Below are positions 1 to 10,185 of a DNA stretch of 64,000 nt, one piece after another. This DNA comes from Rhizobium sp. BK650 (lineage in GTDB: Bacteria; Pseudomonadota; Alphaproteobacteria; Rhizobiales; Rhizobiaceae): NCBI RefSeq assembly GCF_014195325.1, contig NZ_JACIBK010000005.1, positions 124,001 to 188,000 on the forward strand, written 5' to 3'. A program made the position numbers and the translations under genes. The notes under the pieces were generated by a model, which searched no databases, was not told the origin of the DNA, and saw only the letters and a program-made list of their open reading frames with translations. Positions within the stretch are counted from its first letter, which is position 1, and every line of letters starts with the position of its first letter.

Positions 1-178
1 GATAGTTCAACGTCGCGGCTTGTGGTCGTCTTTAAAAGACGAGCACGTGTCTGAACCTAGTCAAGGTTGCTGTTGCGGTTGTCGTCAACAAGATATATCT
101 CGGAAATGCTACTCGAAATTGTCTCTCTCACCATCATTGAAGCCATACTCCCAACCGATCACCTCCCGGAGCGATCGA

Positions 179-1369
179 ATGCATCTCCAGCCGCAACACC
201 GGATCTATGTCTGCTTCTTTCTCTTCGCCATTTCCATGGGAGCGCTGCTTTCGCGCCTGCCCGACCTTCAGGACACTTTGGGCGTCAACAAATCCGAACT
301 CGGCCTGACGCTGATCGGCGCGGCGATCGGGGCACTGATTTCCCTGACCTTCGCGTCCCCGCTGATTGCAAAGTTCGGCGCGCGCAGGACGGCATTTCTA
401 ACGGTGCTTGGCACGTCGGCGCTGCTGGCAACGATCCCCTCGGTCAACGCCGCCTGGTTGGTTTTCTTCATCCTTTCCTGTGAGGGCCTGCTGGCGGGTG
501 CGCTGGAGATCAATCTCAATGTCGAGATCGACCGCATTGAAGCTCAGCTCGGTCGGGGGGTGATGAACAGGGCGCATGGCTTCTGGAGCCTTGGTTTCTT
601 TCTGACCGCGCTCGTTGGCTCGGCCGTTCGTCAGGCCGGCATGCCCATGCAGCTCCATCTGGCGCTGACATTCACCTTCGTCTTGATCGTCGGTACGGCC
701 GTCATCTCGGGTATTAAGAATGCGCCGTCCCGTCCCGGAGTTGAGCATGTAGGAGGTCCAAGCGTAGCATTGCCGACATGGGGACTGATGCCACTTTGCA
801 TCATCGGCATTGCCGCCTTTCTGGTGGAGGGTGCCGGCATCGACTGGTCAGCCATTTACATGCGCGACGCCTTCGCGGTCGAGCCTTTCGTCGGCGGCCT
901 CGGACTAACTCTTTTTACGTTCTTCATGGCTCTCGCCCGCCTATTCGTCGATCCTCTGGTCGACCGATTTGGTGCGCGTGCGGTCGCGACCTTTCTGCTG
1001 GTTCTCTCCATTGCAGGCCTCTGCGCCGTCTGGCTCGCGCCCTACCCCTATGTCGCACTGTTCGGCTTCGCACTGATGGGCGCCGGCTGCAGTGCGGTCT
1101 ATCCGCTCGCTGTCTCCGCAGCGGCGCAGCGGACAGATCGCCCAGCCCATCTGAATGTTGCAGCGCTCGGGCAGATGTCCTTCGTCGTCTTCTTCCTGGC
1201 GCCGCCGCTGCTCGGCTTTGTTGCCGAGCATGCCGGCATCAGGGTTGCTTATCTCGTCTGCTTGCCAATTATCATTGCAGCTTTGTGCCTCATAAAAGCG
1301 CTGAAGCCGCGTGGCGCTGACGCCAAAGTTGGGATCGGGAGCGAAGGCAATCAGGCAGCCCGGGTATAA
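179..1369 (+). CDS. MFS transporter, YbjJ-like
   Basis: Predicted inner-membrane transporter of the major facilitator superfamily with about twelve hydrophobic segments, roughly 396 residues. The N-terminal half carries a GALLSRLPDLQ stretch after TM1 and a basic FGARR turn between TM2 and TM3, as in YbjJ/FucP-like carriers. The start is placed at ATG 179 because the protein then begins directly before TM1; an in-frame start at 20 would add 53 Cys/Ser-rich residues with no transporter character. The substrate is unknown. It ends 37 bases before the stop of a convergent LacI-family gene, so the two are not in one operon. Family: likely; substrate: not claimed. Confidence 0.85.
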   Translation: MHLQPQHRIYVCFFLFAISMGALLSRLPDLQDTLGVNKSELGLTLIGAAIGALISLTFASPLIAKFGARRTAFLTVLGTSALLATIPSVNAAWLVFFILSCEGLLAGALEINLNVEIDRIEAQLGRGVMNRAHGFWSLGFFLTALVGSAVRQAGMPMQLHLALTFTFVLIVGTAVISGIKNAPSRPGVEHVGGPSVALPTWGLMPLCIIGIAAFLVEGAGIDWSAIYMRDAFAVEPFVGGLGLTLFTFFMALARLFVDPLVDRFGARAVATFLLVLSIAGLCAVWLAPYPYVALFGFALMGAGCSAVYPLAVSAAAQRTDRPAHLNVAALGQMSFVVFFLAPPLLGFVAEHAGIRVAYLVCLPIIIAALCLIKALKPRGADAKVGIGSEGNQAARV

Positions 1370-1405
1370 ATGATCGGCTAGCGGTTGATCTCAGCCCCGG
1401 TCGGA

Positions 1406-2419
1406 TTAGCCAGCAGAGCGGCGAACCACAAGCCTACAGGGCAATCGCTCAATACCGGGCGCGACCATCTCGCCTTTCGACAGGCCGAGGATTGCAAGTC
1501 CCGCCCGGTGGCCGAGCTCCTTCAGCTCCATATCGACGGTCGTGAGCGGCGGACGCGTCTGCCGTGAGACGACCTCCCAATTGTCGAAACCGACGACAGC
1601 CACGTCGCCAGGGATCGAAATATCTCTGTCACGCAATGCATCGATGACGCCACGCGCTATCTCGTCGCTGCCGCAAAATATTCCATCCGGTCTCGGTCCG
1701 GGTCGTGAGTAAACCATTTCAATCGCAGCATGGCCCCACTCTTCGGACCAGTCGCCGAACATGACCTCGGCCATCGGCCCCACGAGCTCCCGATAGGCCT
1801 CGGCGCGAATACAGGCGGCACGATAGTTTACCTCACCGGTAACGTGGAGGATGCGTGACCGGCCGAAGCGCTGAAGATGTTGGACCGCCAACCGCGCTCC
1901 CTGAGCGTCGTCGGGATGAAAGCTCACGCTATCGGCTGGCCCCTGCGCGAAGACATAGACAACCGGAATACCGAGCTCGGTCAGTTCCGGCGGCGGCTCC
2001 ATATCGATACGCGTTGCGGTGAAGATAATACCGTCGACCTGCCGGTCCCGTAAAGCTTCAAGATGAAGTCTCGCCAGCCTCGGATCATTGTTGGTGGCGC
2101 AGAGAAAGAGCGAGACGCCATGATCGACCAGCACTTCCGATACACCCGCCGCCATCGGCAGCGTCAGGCGTCCATAAGTATCGTTGGTCAGCATGCCGAT
2201 CGCATGGCTGCGCTTGGTTAACAACCCACGCGCGAGAGCGTTCGGACGAAATCCGATCTCTTCTGCCACCCGTCTTACTTTTTCGCGCGTCTCAGCATTG
2301 GTGCGGCCGGTACCATTCAACGCGTTCGAAGCCGTCGAAATACTCACCCCTGCAGCTTTCGCCACGTCTCGTATCGTATACCGCCCGCTACCGAATTCTT
2401 TCAAATCACACCTTTTCAA
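1406..2419 (-). CDS. LacI-family transcriptional regulator of the arabinofuranoside operon
   Basis: About 337 residues. An N-terminal LacI helix-turn-helix (YTIRDVAKAAGVSISTASN) and hinge helix (RPNALARGL) are followed by a periplasmic-binding-protein-like effector domain (HAIGMLTND onward). It is divergent from the sugar ABC operon starting at 2585 and so is very probably its repressor. The start codon is TTG at 2419; a second TTG at 2404 with AAGG upstream is equally possible, and both keep the DNA-binding domain. A perfect inverted repeat lies directly upstream (2424-2476), suggesting the protein also controls its own gene. The effector is inferred to be an arabinofuranoside or L-arabinose because of the neighbouring GH127 enzyme. 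Confidence 0.9.
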   Translation of the reverse strand: MKRCDLKEFGSGRYTIRDVAKAAGVSISTASNALNGTGRTNAETREKVRRVAEEIGFRPNALARGLLTKRSHAIGMLTNDTYGRLTLPMAAGVSEVLVDHGVSLFLCATNNDPRLARLHLEALRDRQVDGIIFTATRIDMEPPPELTELGIPVVYVFAQGPADSVSFHPDDAQGARLAVQHLQRFGRSRILHVTGEVNYRAACIRAEAYRELVGPMAEVMFGDWSEEWGHAAIEMVYSRPGPRPDGIFCGSDEIARGVIDALRDRDISIPGDVAVVGFDNWEVVSRQTRPPLTTVDMELKELGHRAGLAILGLSKGEMVAPGIERLPCRLVVRRSAG

Positions 2420-2423
2420 CTGG

Positions 2424-2476
2424 TTTGTTAAAACCTTTTAGCAGAAATAATTCAGCTGCTAAAAGGTTTTAACAAA
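2424..2476. promoter_or_regulatory. Twin LacI-type operators forming a 21-bp inverted repeat
   Basis: Positions 2424-2444 and 2456-2476 are exact reverse complements, separated by 11 bases. Each arm contains its own near-palindrome, TAAAACCTTTTA centred at 2434.5 and TAAAAGGTTTTA centred at 2465.5. The centres are 31 bp apart, about three helical turns, which would put two dimers on the same DNA face. The site lies between the divergent LacI gene and the binding-protein gene. The inverted repeat is read directly; the operator role is inferred. Confidence 0.75.
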
Positions 2477-2584
2477 AAGATCACCGCTTAGTGGATACAG
2501 CCTGTCGACACGAAAAATTTTCTCATTTAACGTCCGTTCCTGTCGCGAGGCAGAGGAGCCTCACATAAGAGAAGGGGAACCCGC

Positions 2585-3829
2585 ATGCTAGATCTGAAAA
2601 CCACCATTGCCGCTGTCGCGCTGCTGGCGAGCTCTTCTCTCGCCAGCGCCGAGGAGATCACGCTATGGGTGCGGACGTCTTCGGGCGCCGTGCTTCAGGG
2701 CCTGGCCGAAAAGTACAATGCTTCGCATTCCGACAAGGTTAACGTGACCCAGATCACAGCCGAGCAGATGGTTCCGAAGCTCGGTGCCGCGATTGCCGGC
2801 GGTGCGGCCCCTGATGGCGCGGTCCTCGACCTGATCTACCTGCCGACCTTTGCGGCCAATGACAGTCTTGAGGACATCAGCGATTTCGTCAAGGACCTGC
2901 CATACTCCGCAGCATTGAGCCCGTCGCATATCCGCCTTGCCACCTATGACGGCAAGATCTACGGGGTGCCGGCCCTGCCTGATGCCTCGATCATCGCCTA
3001 CAATACCGACCTCTTCAAGAAAGCCGGCCTCGACCCGAACAAGGCACCGGCATCGCTTGAAGAGATCGCCGCCGATGCGAAGAAAATCCATTCGCTCGGA
3101 AAGGAAACCTACGGCTTCTACTTCGTTGCCAATTCCGGCAGCTGGTTGATTTACGACTTCCTGCCGCACCTCTGGGCTGCCAATGCCGATGTGCTCTCCG
3201 ATGACGGCCGCACCGCCACTGTCGACGCGCCAGCGCTACGCGACACCATCACCGCCTATCGAGATATGTGGAAGGAAGGCGCCATCCATCCAACCTCGCG
3301 ATCGGGCAACGGCAACAATGCTGTGGAAGCTTTCGCCTCCGGCAAGGTCGGCATCCTCATGACTGGCTCCTACATCGTCAACCTGCTGACCAGCAAATAT
3401 CCCGACGTGAAGTTCGCAGTTGCCCCGATTCCGGGAACCAAGGGCGGCGCATCGAGCTTTGCGGGTGGCGACACCATGGCGCTGATCAAGGGGATCAGCG
3501 AGGAAAAGAAGAAGGTCGCGCTCGACTTCGTGAAATTCTACATGGAGCCCGAGCAGCAGGTCTATATCACACAGGAATCGGGAATGCCCTCGCGCACGGA
3601 CCTTGCTAAGGAAGCCTATGCCAAGTTCGACCCGCGCAATCTCGTCGCCTATGACATTCTCGCTAAGGCGCGCACCCCCTACACTTTTTCCTCCGACGAG
3701 CTCTTCGTCAGCCGCACCGGTCCGTTCCTCAACCTGATTCAGGGGGCGATCTTCGGCGACGACGTCGATGGTTCGATCAAGAAGGCGCAGGACGACTTCA
3801 CCAAGATCCTCGACCGTACCAATCCGTAA
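2585..3829 (+). CDS. Sugar ABC transporter substrate-binding protein (family 1, MalE-like)
   Basis: Periplasmic solute receptor of 414 residues. A cleavable signal peptide covers about residues 1-22, ending ASSSLASA before EEITLWVRT. The body has the family 1 pattern: a glycine/alanine-rich PDGAVLDLIYLPTFAAN loop, YGVPALPDASIIAYNTDLFKKAGL, and a C-terminal EKKKVALDFVKFYM segment. ATG at 2585 follows an AGAAGGGGA ribosome-binding site. First gene of an operon with two permeases, a GH127 glycosidase and an ATPase. The substrate is inferred to be an arabinofuranosyl oligosaccharide or glycopeptide from the linked GH127 gene, not seen in the protein itself. Confidence 0.92.
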   Translation: MLDLKTTIAAVALLASSSLASAEEITLWVRTSSGAVLQGLAEKYNASHSDKVNVTQITAEQMVPKLGAAIAGGAAPDGAVLDLIYLPTFAANDSLEDISDFVKDLPYSAALSPSHIRLATYDGKIYGVPALPDASIIAYNTDLFKKAGLDPNKAPASLEEIAADAKKIHSLGKETYGFYFVANSGSWLIYDFLPHLWAANADVLSDDGRTATVDAPALRDTITAYRDMWKEGAIHPTSRSGNGNNAVEAFASGKVGILMTGSYIVNLLTSKYPDVKFAVAPIPGTKGGASSFAGGDTMALIKGISEEKKKVALDFVKFYMEPEQQVYITQESGMPSRTDLAKEAYAKFDPRNLVAYDILAKARTPYTFSSDELFVSRTGPFLNLIQGAIFGDDVDGSIKKAQDDFTKILDRTNP

Positions 3830-3841
3830 CCACACGCGAAC

Positions 3842-3861
3842 CGGGGCGGTCTTCTGCCCCG
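3842..3861 (+). terminator. Intercistronic hairpin after the binding-protein gene
   Basis: CGGGGC (3842-3847) and GCCCCG (3856-3861) form a 6-bp stem with an 8-base loop, followed by TTTCC. It lies in the 81-base gap between the binding protein and the first permease. Such hairpins commonly act as partial terminators or mRNA 3'-end stabilisers that leave the receptor more abundant than its permeases. The stem is seen; the effect is inferred. Confidence 0.45.
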
Positions 3862-3910
3862 TTTCCTCCGGGTTGCCAACGCGCGGTCTTGAAATCTTCG
3901 AGGAAAACTA

Positions 3911-4831
3911 GTGGTCGACACGCAGACAACGCATCTCAAACAGCCGTTTTCGGGAGAGCCGGAGCCGAAGGGCTGGCTGGGATTGGCCTTCATCCTGCCC
4001 GGCTTCCTCTTCATCCTGGTGCTGTTTCTCGTCCCGCTCGCCATGACCATTTGGATGAGTTTCTACAACTGGCCACTGCTCGGCCGGAAAAAGTTCATCG
4101 GCTTTGCCAATTACAGCGAACTTTTTGGCGACATGCAGCTTTGGCATTCGCTGGGCTTTACGATGCTCTATACCGTGCTGGTAACGGCGGCGATCTTCGC
4201 GGTGGCCTTCCCGCTGGCACTGCTCGTCGATCGCCCGCTGCGCTCGGCCGGCTTCTTCCGAACAATTTTCTTCATGCCTGTGGTCATCGGCTTTGGTGCC
4301 GCTTCCACGCTCTGGATGTGGCTGCTCAATCCGGATAGCGGCGTCTTCGCACAGGTTTTGCGGGGCATCGGCCTGATCGATTCTGCGCCGCGCCCGCTCG
4401 AGAGTTTCTGGCCGGCGCTCGCGGTCATCATTCTCATGGTTGTCTGGAAGACTTCGGGTTTTACCATGGTTATTCTACTGACCGGCCTGCAAGGGATCTC
4501 CAACGATGTCATCGAAGCCGCCAAGATCGACGGCGCAAGCGTCTTCAGCCGCTTTCGCCGCATTACCCTGCCGCTGATGCGCAATTCGCTGGTGCTTGCG
4601 CTGGTGCTCAATATTACCTCCTCTATGCTCGCCTTCGACCAGTTCTTCATCATCACCCAGGGCGGCCCGGAAAACAGCACGATCTCGGCGGTGTTTTCCA
4701 TCTACCTTGCGTCCTTCTCGTCCTACCGGCTCGGCTATGGTTCGGCGCTCTCCTTCGCCCTGTTGATCGTCCTGGTCGCCGTCAGCGCCATTCAGTTCGT
4801 GCTGCTGCGTGAGCGTCCGGAGGAAGGCTGA
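3911..4831 (+). CDS. Sugar ABC transporter permease (MalF/UgpA-type)
   Basis: Inner-membrane permease of 306 residues with six hydrophobic segments. The cytoplasmic EAA loop reads IEAAKIDGASVFSRFRRITLP, the usual ATPase contact site. The start is GTG at 3911, with GAGG a few bases upstream. Its TGA overlaps the next ATG by one base (TGATG at 4829-4833), so translation of the two permeases is probably coupled. It works with the adjacent binding protein (2585), permease (4831) and ATPase (7666) to import the sugar. Confidence 0.93.
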   Translation: MVDTQTTHLKQPFSGEPEPKGWLGLAFILPGFLFILVLFLVPLAMTIWMSFYNWPLLGRKKFIGFANYSELFGDMQLWHSLGFTMLYTVLVTAAIFAVAFPLALLVDRPLRSAGFFRTIFFMPVVIGFGAASTLWMWLLNPDSGVFAQVLRGIGLIDSAPRPLESFWPALAVIILMVVWKTSGFTMVILLTGLQGISNDVIEAAKIDGASVFSRFRRITLPLMRNSLVLALVLNITSSMLAFDQFFIITQGGPENSTISAVFSIYLASFSSYRLGYGSALSFALLIVLVAVSAIQFVLLRERPEEG

Positions 4832-5694
4832 TGACCCAGCTAAGAACAAGTCCCAACCCGTGCGGTGGCCAGACGAGCTACCTGCTGTTCCTGCTCGCAT
4901 CGATCCTGTTTTCGATCTTCTTCATCATGCCGATCGTCTGGTCGCTCGCGAACTCGTTCAAGCCGGCGGCCGAAGCCCTCGCCAATCCCGCCGCATTGTT
5001 TTCCAAGACATTCTCGCTGGAGAATTACCGACGGCTCGAGAATGTCGGCGCCGGCTGGTATGTCTACGCCGCAAATTCCGTGATGATCGCGATCGGCACA
5101 GTCGTGCTGACGGTCGTCGTCTCGGTGCCGGCGGGTTACGGCTTCTCGAAGTTCAAGTTTCCCGGCCAATCGATCCTCTTCGTGCTGATCATGGCGACCA
5201 TGATGATCCCGTTCCAGTCGATCCTCACACCGCTCTTCCTGATCCTGAAGCTGCTCGGATTGCAGAACAGCCTGGTCGGCCTAGTGCTGATCTACGTCAC
5301 CTTCCAACTGCCCTTCTCCGTCTTCATGATGCGCAATGCCTTCGACGCGGTGCCGAAGGCACTGATCGAGGCGGCGCGCATCGACGGCGCTTCGCAGGCG
5401 ACGATCCTGCGCCGTATCATGCTGCCGATTGCATTGCCCGGTGTCGCGACGGTGGCGATGTTTGCCTTCCTCAACTCGTGGAACGAGTTTCTCGCCGCCC
5501 TGATCTTCCTGTCTGACCAGAACAAATTCACGCTGCCGATCATGCTGGTGAACGTGTCTTCTGGGCTCTACGGCATCATCGATTGGGGCGCGTTGCAGGC
5601 CGGTATTGCGGTCACCATGATCCCCTGCATCATCCTCTTCCTTCTTCTGCAACGCTACTATGTGCGCGGCCTGACGGCCGGCGCCGTGAAATGA
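4831..5694 (+). CDS. Sugar ABC transporter permease (MalG/UgpE-type)
   Basis: Second permease of the importer, 287 residues, six predicted membrane segments. The EAA loop IEAARIDGASQATILRRIMLP is followed by the typical MalG-type FLNSWNEFLAAL segment. It overlaps the upstream permease by one base and sits about 30 bases before the GH127 gene, so it belongs to the same transcript. Substrate assignment rests on the operon only. Confidence 0.93.
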   Translation: MTQLRTSPNPCGGQTSYLLFLLASILFSIFFIMPIVWSLANSFKPAAEALANPAALFSKTFSLENYRRLENVGAGWYVYAANSVMIAIGTVVLTVVVSVPAGYGFSKFKFPGQSILFVLIMATMMIPFQSILTPLFLILKLLGLQNSLVGLVLIYVTFQLPFSVFMMRNAFDAVPKALIEAARIDGASQATILRRIMLPIALPGVATVAMFAFLNSWNEFLAALIFLSDQNKFTLPIMLVNVSSGLYGIIDWGALQAGIAVTMIPCIILFLLLQRYYVRGLTAGAVK

Positions 5695-5723
5695 GACGCG
5701 ACCCGTTCGCTCAAGGAGTTTTC

Positions 5724-7655
5724 ATGCCCAATGCCCAGAAATCCCCGTCACGAACCCCGATCGAGCGTTACGTGCCGGCCGACCACTCCCGCGTCGCCTT
5801 CACGGGCGGCTTCTGGAAAAGCTGGACGGAGACTGTCCGCGACGTGACGATCCCGACGCAGCATATGCGGCTCGATGAGGAGGGCTTCCTCGAGGTGCTC
5901 GAGTTCGACAAGCCGGCGGGTCCGCTGGTGCGGCCCATCCAGCCGAGCGGCCTGTCGATGCAGCATTTCTTCGATTCCGATTTCGGCAAATGGATAGAGG
6001 CGGCAAGTTATACGCTAAAGAGCAATCCGAATCCCGATATCGAGGCCAAGATCGACGCGATCATCGAAAAGCTCGAGCATGGCCAGATGGCCGATGGCTA
6101 TCTCAATAGCTGGTTCATCCGCCGTGAGCCGGAAAAGCGCTGGACCAACCTGCGCGACCTGCATGAAATGTATTCGATGGGCCATCTCCTGGAAGGAGCA
6201 GTTGCCTATTATGAGGCGACGGGCAAGCGCCGCTTCCTCGACGTGATGATCCGCGCTGTCGACCACATGATCGACACGTTCGGCCGCGAACCCGGCAAGC
6301 TGCGCGGCTACGATGCGCATGAGGAGATAGAGCTGGCATTGGTCAAGCTCTATCGCGTCACCAAGGATCCCCGCCACCTCAAACTCGCCACCTATTTCGT
6401 CGACGAACGCGGCCAGATGCCCTCCTATTACGACGAAGAGGCGCGCAGGCGCGGCGAGGACCCGGGAAGCTACGTCTTCCAAACCTATGCCTATAGCCAG
6501 GCCCATATGCCGGTGCGCGACCAGACGCAGGTCGTCGGCCATGCGGTGCGCGCCATGTACTTGTTCTCGGCCATGGCCGACCTCGCCTTCGAGAATGACG
6601 ACGAGACCCTGAAAAGCGCCTGCGATCGGCTGTTCGACAATCTGGTCGGGCGTCAGCTCTATGTGACCGGCGGCCTCGGCCCTTCGGCATCGAACGAAGG
6701 TTTCACTCGTGAATATGACCTGCCGAACGAGACGGCCTATGCCGAGACCTGTGCAGCCGTGGCGCTCGGCTTCTTCACGCACCGCATGGCCCAGATCGAG
6801 CTCGACAGCAAGTTCACTGACAGACTTGAAACCGTGCTTTATAATGGAGCACTGTCTGGCATTTCCCGCGACGGCGAGCATTATTTCTATGAAAATGTGC
6901 TCGAGAGCCATGGCCAAAACCGCCGCTGGAAATGGCACTATTGCCCTTGCTGCCCGACCAACATCGCCCGTTTCATCACTTCGCTCGGCCAGTATTTTTA
7001 TTCGACGAAGGCCGGTGAGGTTGCCGTTCATCTCTATGGCGAAAATACCACTGAGCTCTCAGCTGGCAGTACTTTCCTGCGCCTGAAGCAGACGACCGAA
7101 TATCCGTGGAATGGCGACGTCAGAATTGCACTCGGATTAGAACAGCCGTACCGCATCACTCTGCGTCTGCGCATTCCCGGCTGGTGCCGCGATGTCAGGG
7201 CCTTCGTCAATGGCGAAGCGATCAAGCTCGACGTTACGAAAGGATATGCAGCCATCGAACGCGAGTGGAAGGATGGCGACGAGGTTCGCCTCGGCTTCGA
7301 TATGCCGGTTGATCGTCTCTACGCGCACCCTGCCGCGACGGAAGACAATGGCCGCTGTGCGCTGCGACGCGGGCCGGTTATCTATTGCGTCGAGGAGGCC
7401 GATCTCGGCACGCAGCCGCAACGCCTCAGACTGCCCTCACACGGCGCGATTGTGGCGAATTACGACGCAGCATTCCTCGGTGGCGCCACCGTGCTCGAAG
7501 GCGATGCACTTGAAGCCGATGCCTGCGACTGGCAGGAGACGCTCTATCGCACTGAGCCGCCGGCACTGAAGGCGAGGCGATTTAGGGCGATCCCCTATCA
7601 CCTCTGGGCAAACCGCGAGCCGGGCGCAATGGCCGTCTGGCTGCACGAGAAGTAA
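5724..7655 (+). CDS. GH127 beta-L-arabinofuranosidase (HypBA1-like)
   Basis: Glycoside hydrolase of about 643 residues with no signal peptide, so probably cytoplasmic and acting on imported material. The zinc-thiolate active site of HypBA1-type GH127 enzymes is visible: E341 and C343 in AETC, then C409 and C410 in [10 protein letters not shown]410 corresponds to the nucleophilic cysteine (C417 in the Bifidobacterium enzyme), and E325 in NEGF lies where the acid/base Glu is expected. ATG 5724 is chosen because it follows CAAGGAGTTTTC; the frame is open upstream into the permease gene. Known members release beta-L-arabinofuranose from hydroxyproline-linked oligosaccharides; some related enzymes act on other furanosides, so the exact substrate is inferred. 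Confidence 0.92.
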   Translation: MPNAQKSPSRTPIERYVPADHSRVAFTGGFWKSWTETVRDVTIPTQHMRLDEEGFLEVLEFDKPAGPLVRPIQPSGLSMQHFFDSDFGKWIEAASYTLKSNPNPDIEAKIDAIIEKLEHGQMADGYLNSWFIRREPEKRWTNLRDLHEMYSMGHLLEGAVAYYEATGKRRFLDVMIRAVDHMIDTFGREPGKLRGYDAHEEIELALVKLYRVTKDPRHLKLATYFVDERGQMPSYYDEEARRRGEDPGSYVFQTYAYSQAHMPVRDQTQVVGHAVRAMYLFSAMADLAFENDDETLKSACDRLFDNLVGRQLYVTGGLGPSASNEGFTREYDLPNETAYAETCAAVALGFFTHRMAQIELDSKFTDRLETVLYNGALSGISRDGEHYFYENVLESHGQNRRWKWHYCPCCPTNIARFITSLGQYFYSTKAGEVAVHLYGENTTELSAGSTFLRLKQTTEYPWNGDVRIALGLEQPYRITLRLRIPGWCRDVRAFVNGEAIKLDVTKGYAAIEREWKDGDEVRLGFDMPVDRLYAHPAATEDNGRCALRRGPVIYCVEEADLGTQPQRLRLPSHGAIVANYDAAFLGGATVLEGDALEADACDWQETLYRTEPPALKARRFRAIPYHLWANREPGAMAVWLHEK

Positions 7656-7665
7656 GGGGATCGCA

Positions 7666-8763
7666 ATGGCACGCCTTGAACTGCGCAATGTGGTCAAATC
7701 CTACGGCATTTACGAAGCCGTTCGCGGCATCGACCTTAATATCGAAGACAATGAATTCGTGGTCTTCGTCGGCCCATCAGGCTGCGGTAAATCAACGACG
7801 CTGCGCATGATCGCCGGCCTGGAGCACATTACCGGCGGCGATATCGTCATCGGCGATCAGGTCGTCAATCGGCTTGGTCCTGGCAAACGCGATATCGCCA
7901 TGGTGTTCCAGAACTACGCGCTCTATCCGCATATGAGTGTGAGAGAAAACATCTCCTTCTGCCTGGAACAGCAGAAGCTGCCGAAAGCGGAGATCGACGA
8001 GCGCATCAGTCGTGCGGCCGAGACGCTGCATATTAGCGAGCTCCTGTCGCGTCGCCCTGGCCAGCTCTCGGGCGGGCAGCGCCAGCGCGTCGCCATGGGT
8101 CGTGCCATCGTGCGCAATCCCAAGGTCTTCCTGTTCGACGAGCCGCTCTCCAATCTCGATGCCAAGCTGCGCGTACAGATGCGCACCGAGATTAAGCGCC
8201 TGCATCAGTTGTTGCCGACGACGACGGTTTACGTCACTCACGACCAGGTCGAGGCAATGACCATGGCTGACCGCGTCGTCGTGATGAACGGCGGTCTCAT
8301 CGAGCAGGCCGGACCGCCGCAGGAACTATATCATCGCCCGATCAGCCAGTTTGTTGCCGGCTTCATCGGCTCGCCGGCAATGAACTTCCTCGCTGCAACG
8401 CTCGAAGCCACGGGTGACGGACTGGTCATCGTGCTCGAGGATGGCAACCGTCTTGCCGTTCCGCAATCACGGGTCGCGGAATATCGGGCCGCTGCCGGCA
8501 GGCCGGTCATTTTCGGCATCAGGCCGGAATCGATATCAAGCCTGACGCCGAAACCCGGCTTTGAAACCTTCCACGCTGAGATCGACCTGGTTGAGCCGCT
8601 GGGCCCGGAAACGATGATTTATTTCGACATCGGCTCGGTCAGTGTCTGCGCCAATGTCGACCCGGAGAGCGATCCGCGTCCGCGCACGAAAATGCCGCTC
8701 TCCTTCAACATGAGCCGCATGCATCTCTTCGATCCAGTCGGCGGCAGATCGCTTTCGACCTGA
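7666..8763 (+). CDS. Sugar ABC transporter ATP-binding protein (UgpC/MsmK-type)
   Basis: Cytoplasmic ATPase of 365 residues that powers the importer encoded at 2585-5694. The Walker A motif GPSGCGKST, signature [14 protein letters not shown], Walker [16 protein letters not shown] and the H-loop [13 protein letters not shown] are all intact. The last third is the TOBE-type regulatory domain of the CUT1 family (FGIRPESI). ATG 7666 lies ten bases after the GH127 stop, preceded by AAGGGGAT. Last gene of the operon. Confidence 0.94.
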   Translation: MARLELRNVVKSYGIYEAVRGIDLNIEDNEFVVFVGPSGCGKSTTLRMIAGLEHITGGDIVIGDQVVNRLGPGKRDIAMVFQNYALYPHMSVRENISFCLEQQKLPKAEIDERISRAAETLHISELLSRRPGQLSGGQRQRVAMGRAIVRNPKVFLFDEPLSNLDAKLRVQMRTEIKRLHQLLPTTTVYVTHDQVEAMTMADRVVVMNGGLIEQAGPPQELYHRPISQFVAGFIGSPAMNFLAATLEATGDGLVIVLEDGNRLAVPQSRVAEYRAAAGRPVIFGIRPESISSLTPKPGFETFHAEIDLVEPLGPETMIYFDIGSVSVCANVDPESDPRPRTKMPLSFNMSRMHLFDPVGGRSLST

Positions 8764-8795
8764 CGTCCGCGGGGTCTAAAGGCAAAAGCCCATCG

Positions 8796-10088
8796 TTAAC
8801 CGAGGGGACCGCCTTGCTCACGCACCATTTGTCTCAGACGTGTGAAGACGGCCGGCGATTGTCGCACGCCGTCGTGCTCGAATTCATTCGTCACCCAGGT
8901 TCGGACATTTCCAAGGTCTCGGGCGGTCGCGAGCGACAGCTCGGCGTCGACATACATGTCGTCGAAATAGATCGCCGCAGCGACCGGAATCTCGTTCGAT
9001 GCCAGCCGGGCAGGATTATAGAGCGGCTCGAACCCGTCATAGCGTGCCAGCGCCTCGACCGCATTGCGGAACGGCCGCAGCGAACGGATTTCCTCAAACA
9101 TCCACGGATACATCATTTCGCCGGTCAGATAGAGCGGCCGGTTCGCCTCTCCGAATTCGGTAAATTCCGACCGGATGCGTTCCGCCGACCAGCCGGTCGC
9201 GCCCTTGCCCTGCCCGTAAATGCTCTCCTGCAGGACGACAAACATCGGGTTGCCGTCATAGGAGGTCAGCGACGTGACCGAGGCCAGGAAAGCATCGGAC
9301 AAGCGCGCTTCGGATCGGAAAAGCCTCATCGACCAGCCAGTGCACATTATCGTATCCAGGCGCCATGCCGAAGTCGATGCCGATCGTCTGCAATCGGCGC
9401 ACCGTCAGGCGGTCGCCATCCGGAAGGAGGACGTCACCGGCGCCAATGCGCTCGGCAATCCGCGCGATCCTGTCGCGATCAGCCGGATAGCGCTGGTAAT
9501 ATTCCCGGTTCTTGGCGGCAACACGGGGATAGGTGCGGCGATAGACGTCGTCGGCCGTTGCCGAAAGTCCAGCCAGTCCGCCGGTGACATAACAGGCGGC
9601 GAGCCCCTCGGGCGCCTGCGACAGATAGGTTAGCGTCAGGAAACCGCCATAACTTTGGCCGAGCGTCTCCCAACGCACACCGCCGAATACAGTCTTGCGG
9701 ATATGCTCGCAATCGGCAACGATGCTGTCGGCGCGGAAATGGCTGAGGTAGTCGGCGCCCGCTTGGCCATCCGCAAACAACGCCATGGTAGCGCTCTCAA
9801 TGCGGGTGCTTCGGCCGGTGCCGCGCTGATCAAGCAGCACGATCCGGTAGTTTTTCAAAGCCTCACTCAGCCAAGACGGCCCGCCCCCAGTGGACGAGGC
9901 GATTTGCCGCCGGGACCACCCTGCAGGAACAGCAGGACAGGCAGGTTTTCGATTTTGCGAGCAGGATCGCAAACTTCGCGCACAAAAACCTTGATCGCTG
10001 CACTATCGGGCTGTCTCCAGTCGAGCGGCACGTCGACAAGGTGATCCCGGACATGGACGCCGGGTATCGTGTATTGGCTCACGAGCAT
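8796..10088 (-). pseudogene. Proline iminopeptidase-like alpha/beta hydrolase, broken by two frameshifts
   Basis: Three consecutive minus-strand frames rebuild one protein of about 430 residues. Frame one (from 10088) has TIPGVHVRDHLVDVPLDW and the oxyanion segment LLFLQGGPGG. Frame two has SWLSEALKNYR, LLDQRGTGRS and the nucleophile elbow TLGQSYGGF. Frame three has LTSYDGNPMFVVLQESIYGQG and runs to the stop at 8796. The frame changes near 9884-9895, beside a run of five C, and again near 9319-9330, beside AAAA. The start at 10088 has AGGA seven bases upstream. S33-family members cleave N-terminal proline from peptides. The shifts may be real decay or assembly errors in homopolymers; the rest of the reading frame looks well conserved. 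Confidence 0.8.
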
Positions 10089-10185
10089 GGTCACATCCTG
10101 TGGATTGTTTGTCGACACAGTGCCTACAATTGCCCCATGGTGAAATCAAGGATTCAATCTCGACAAAGAACTACGGATATAGAGC

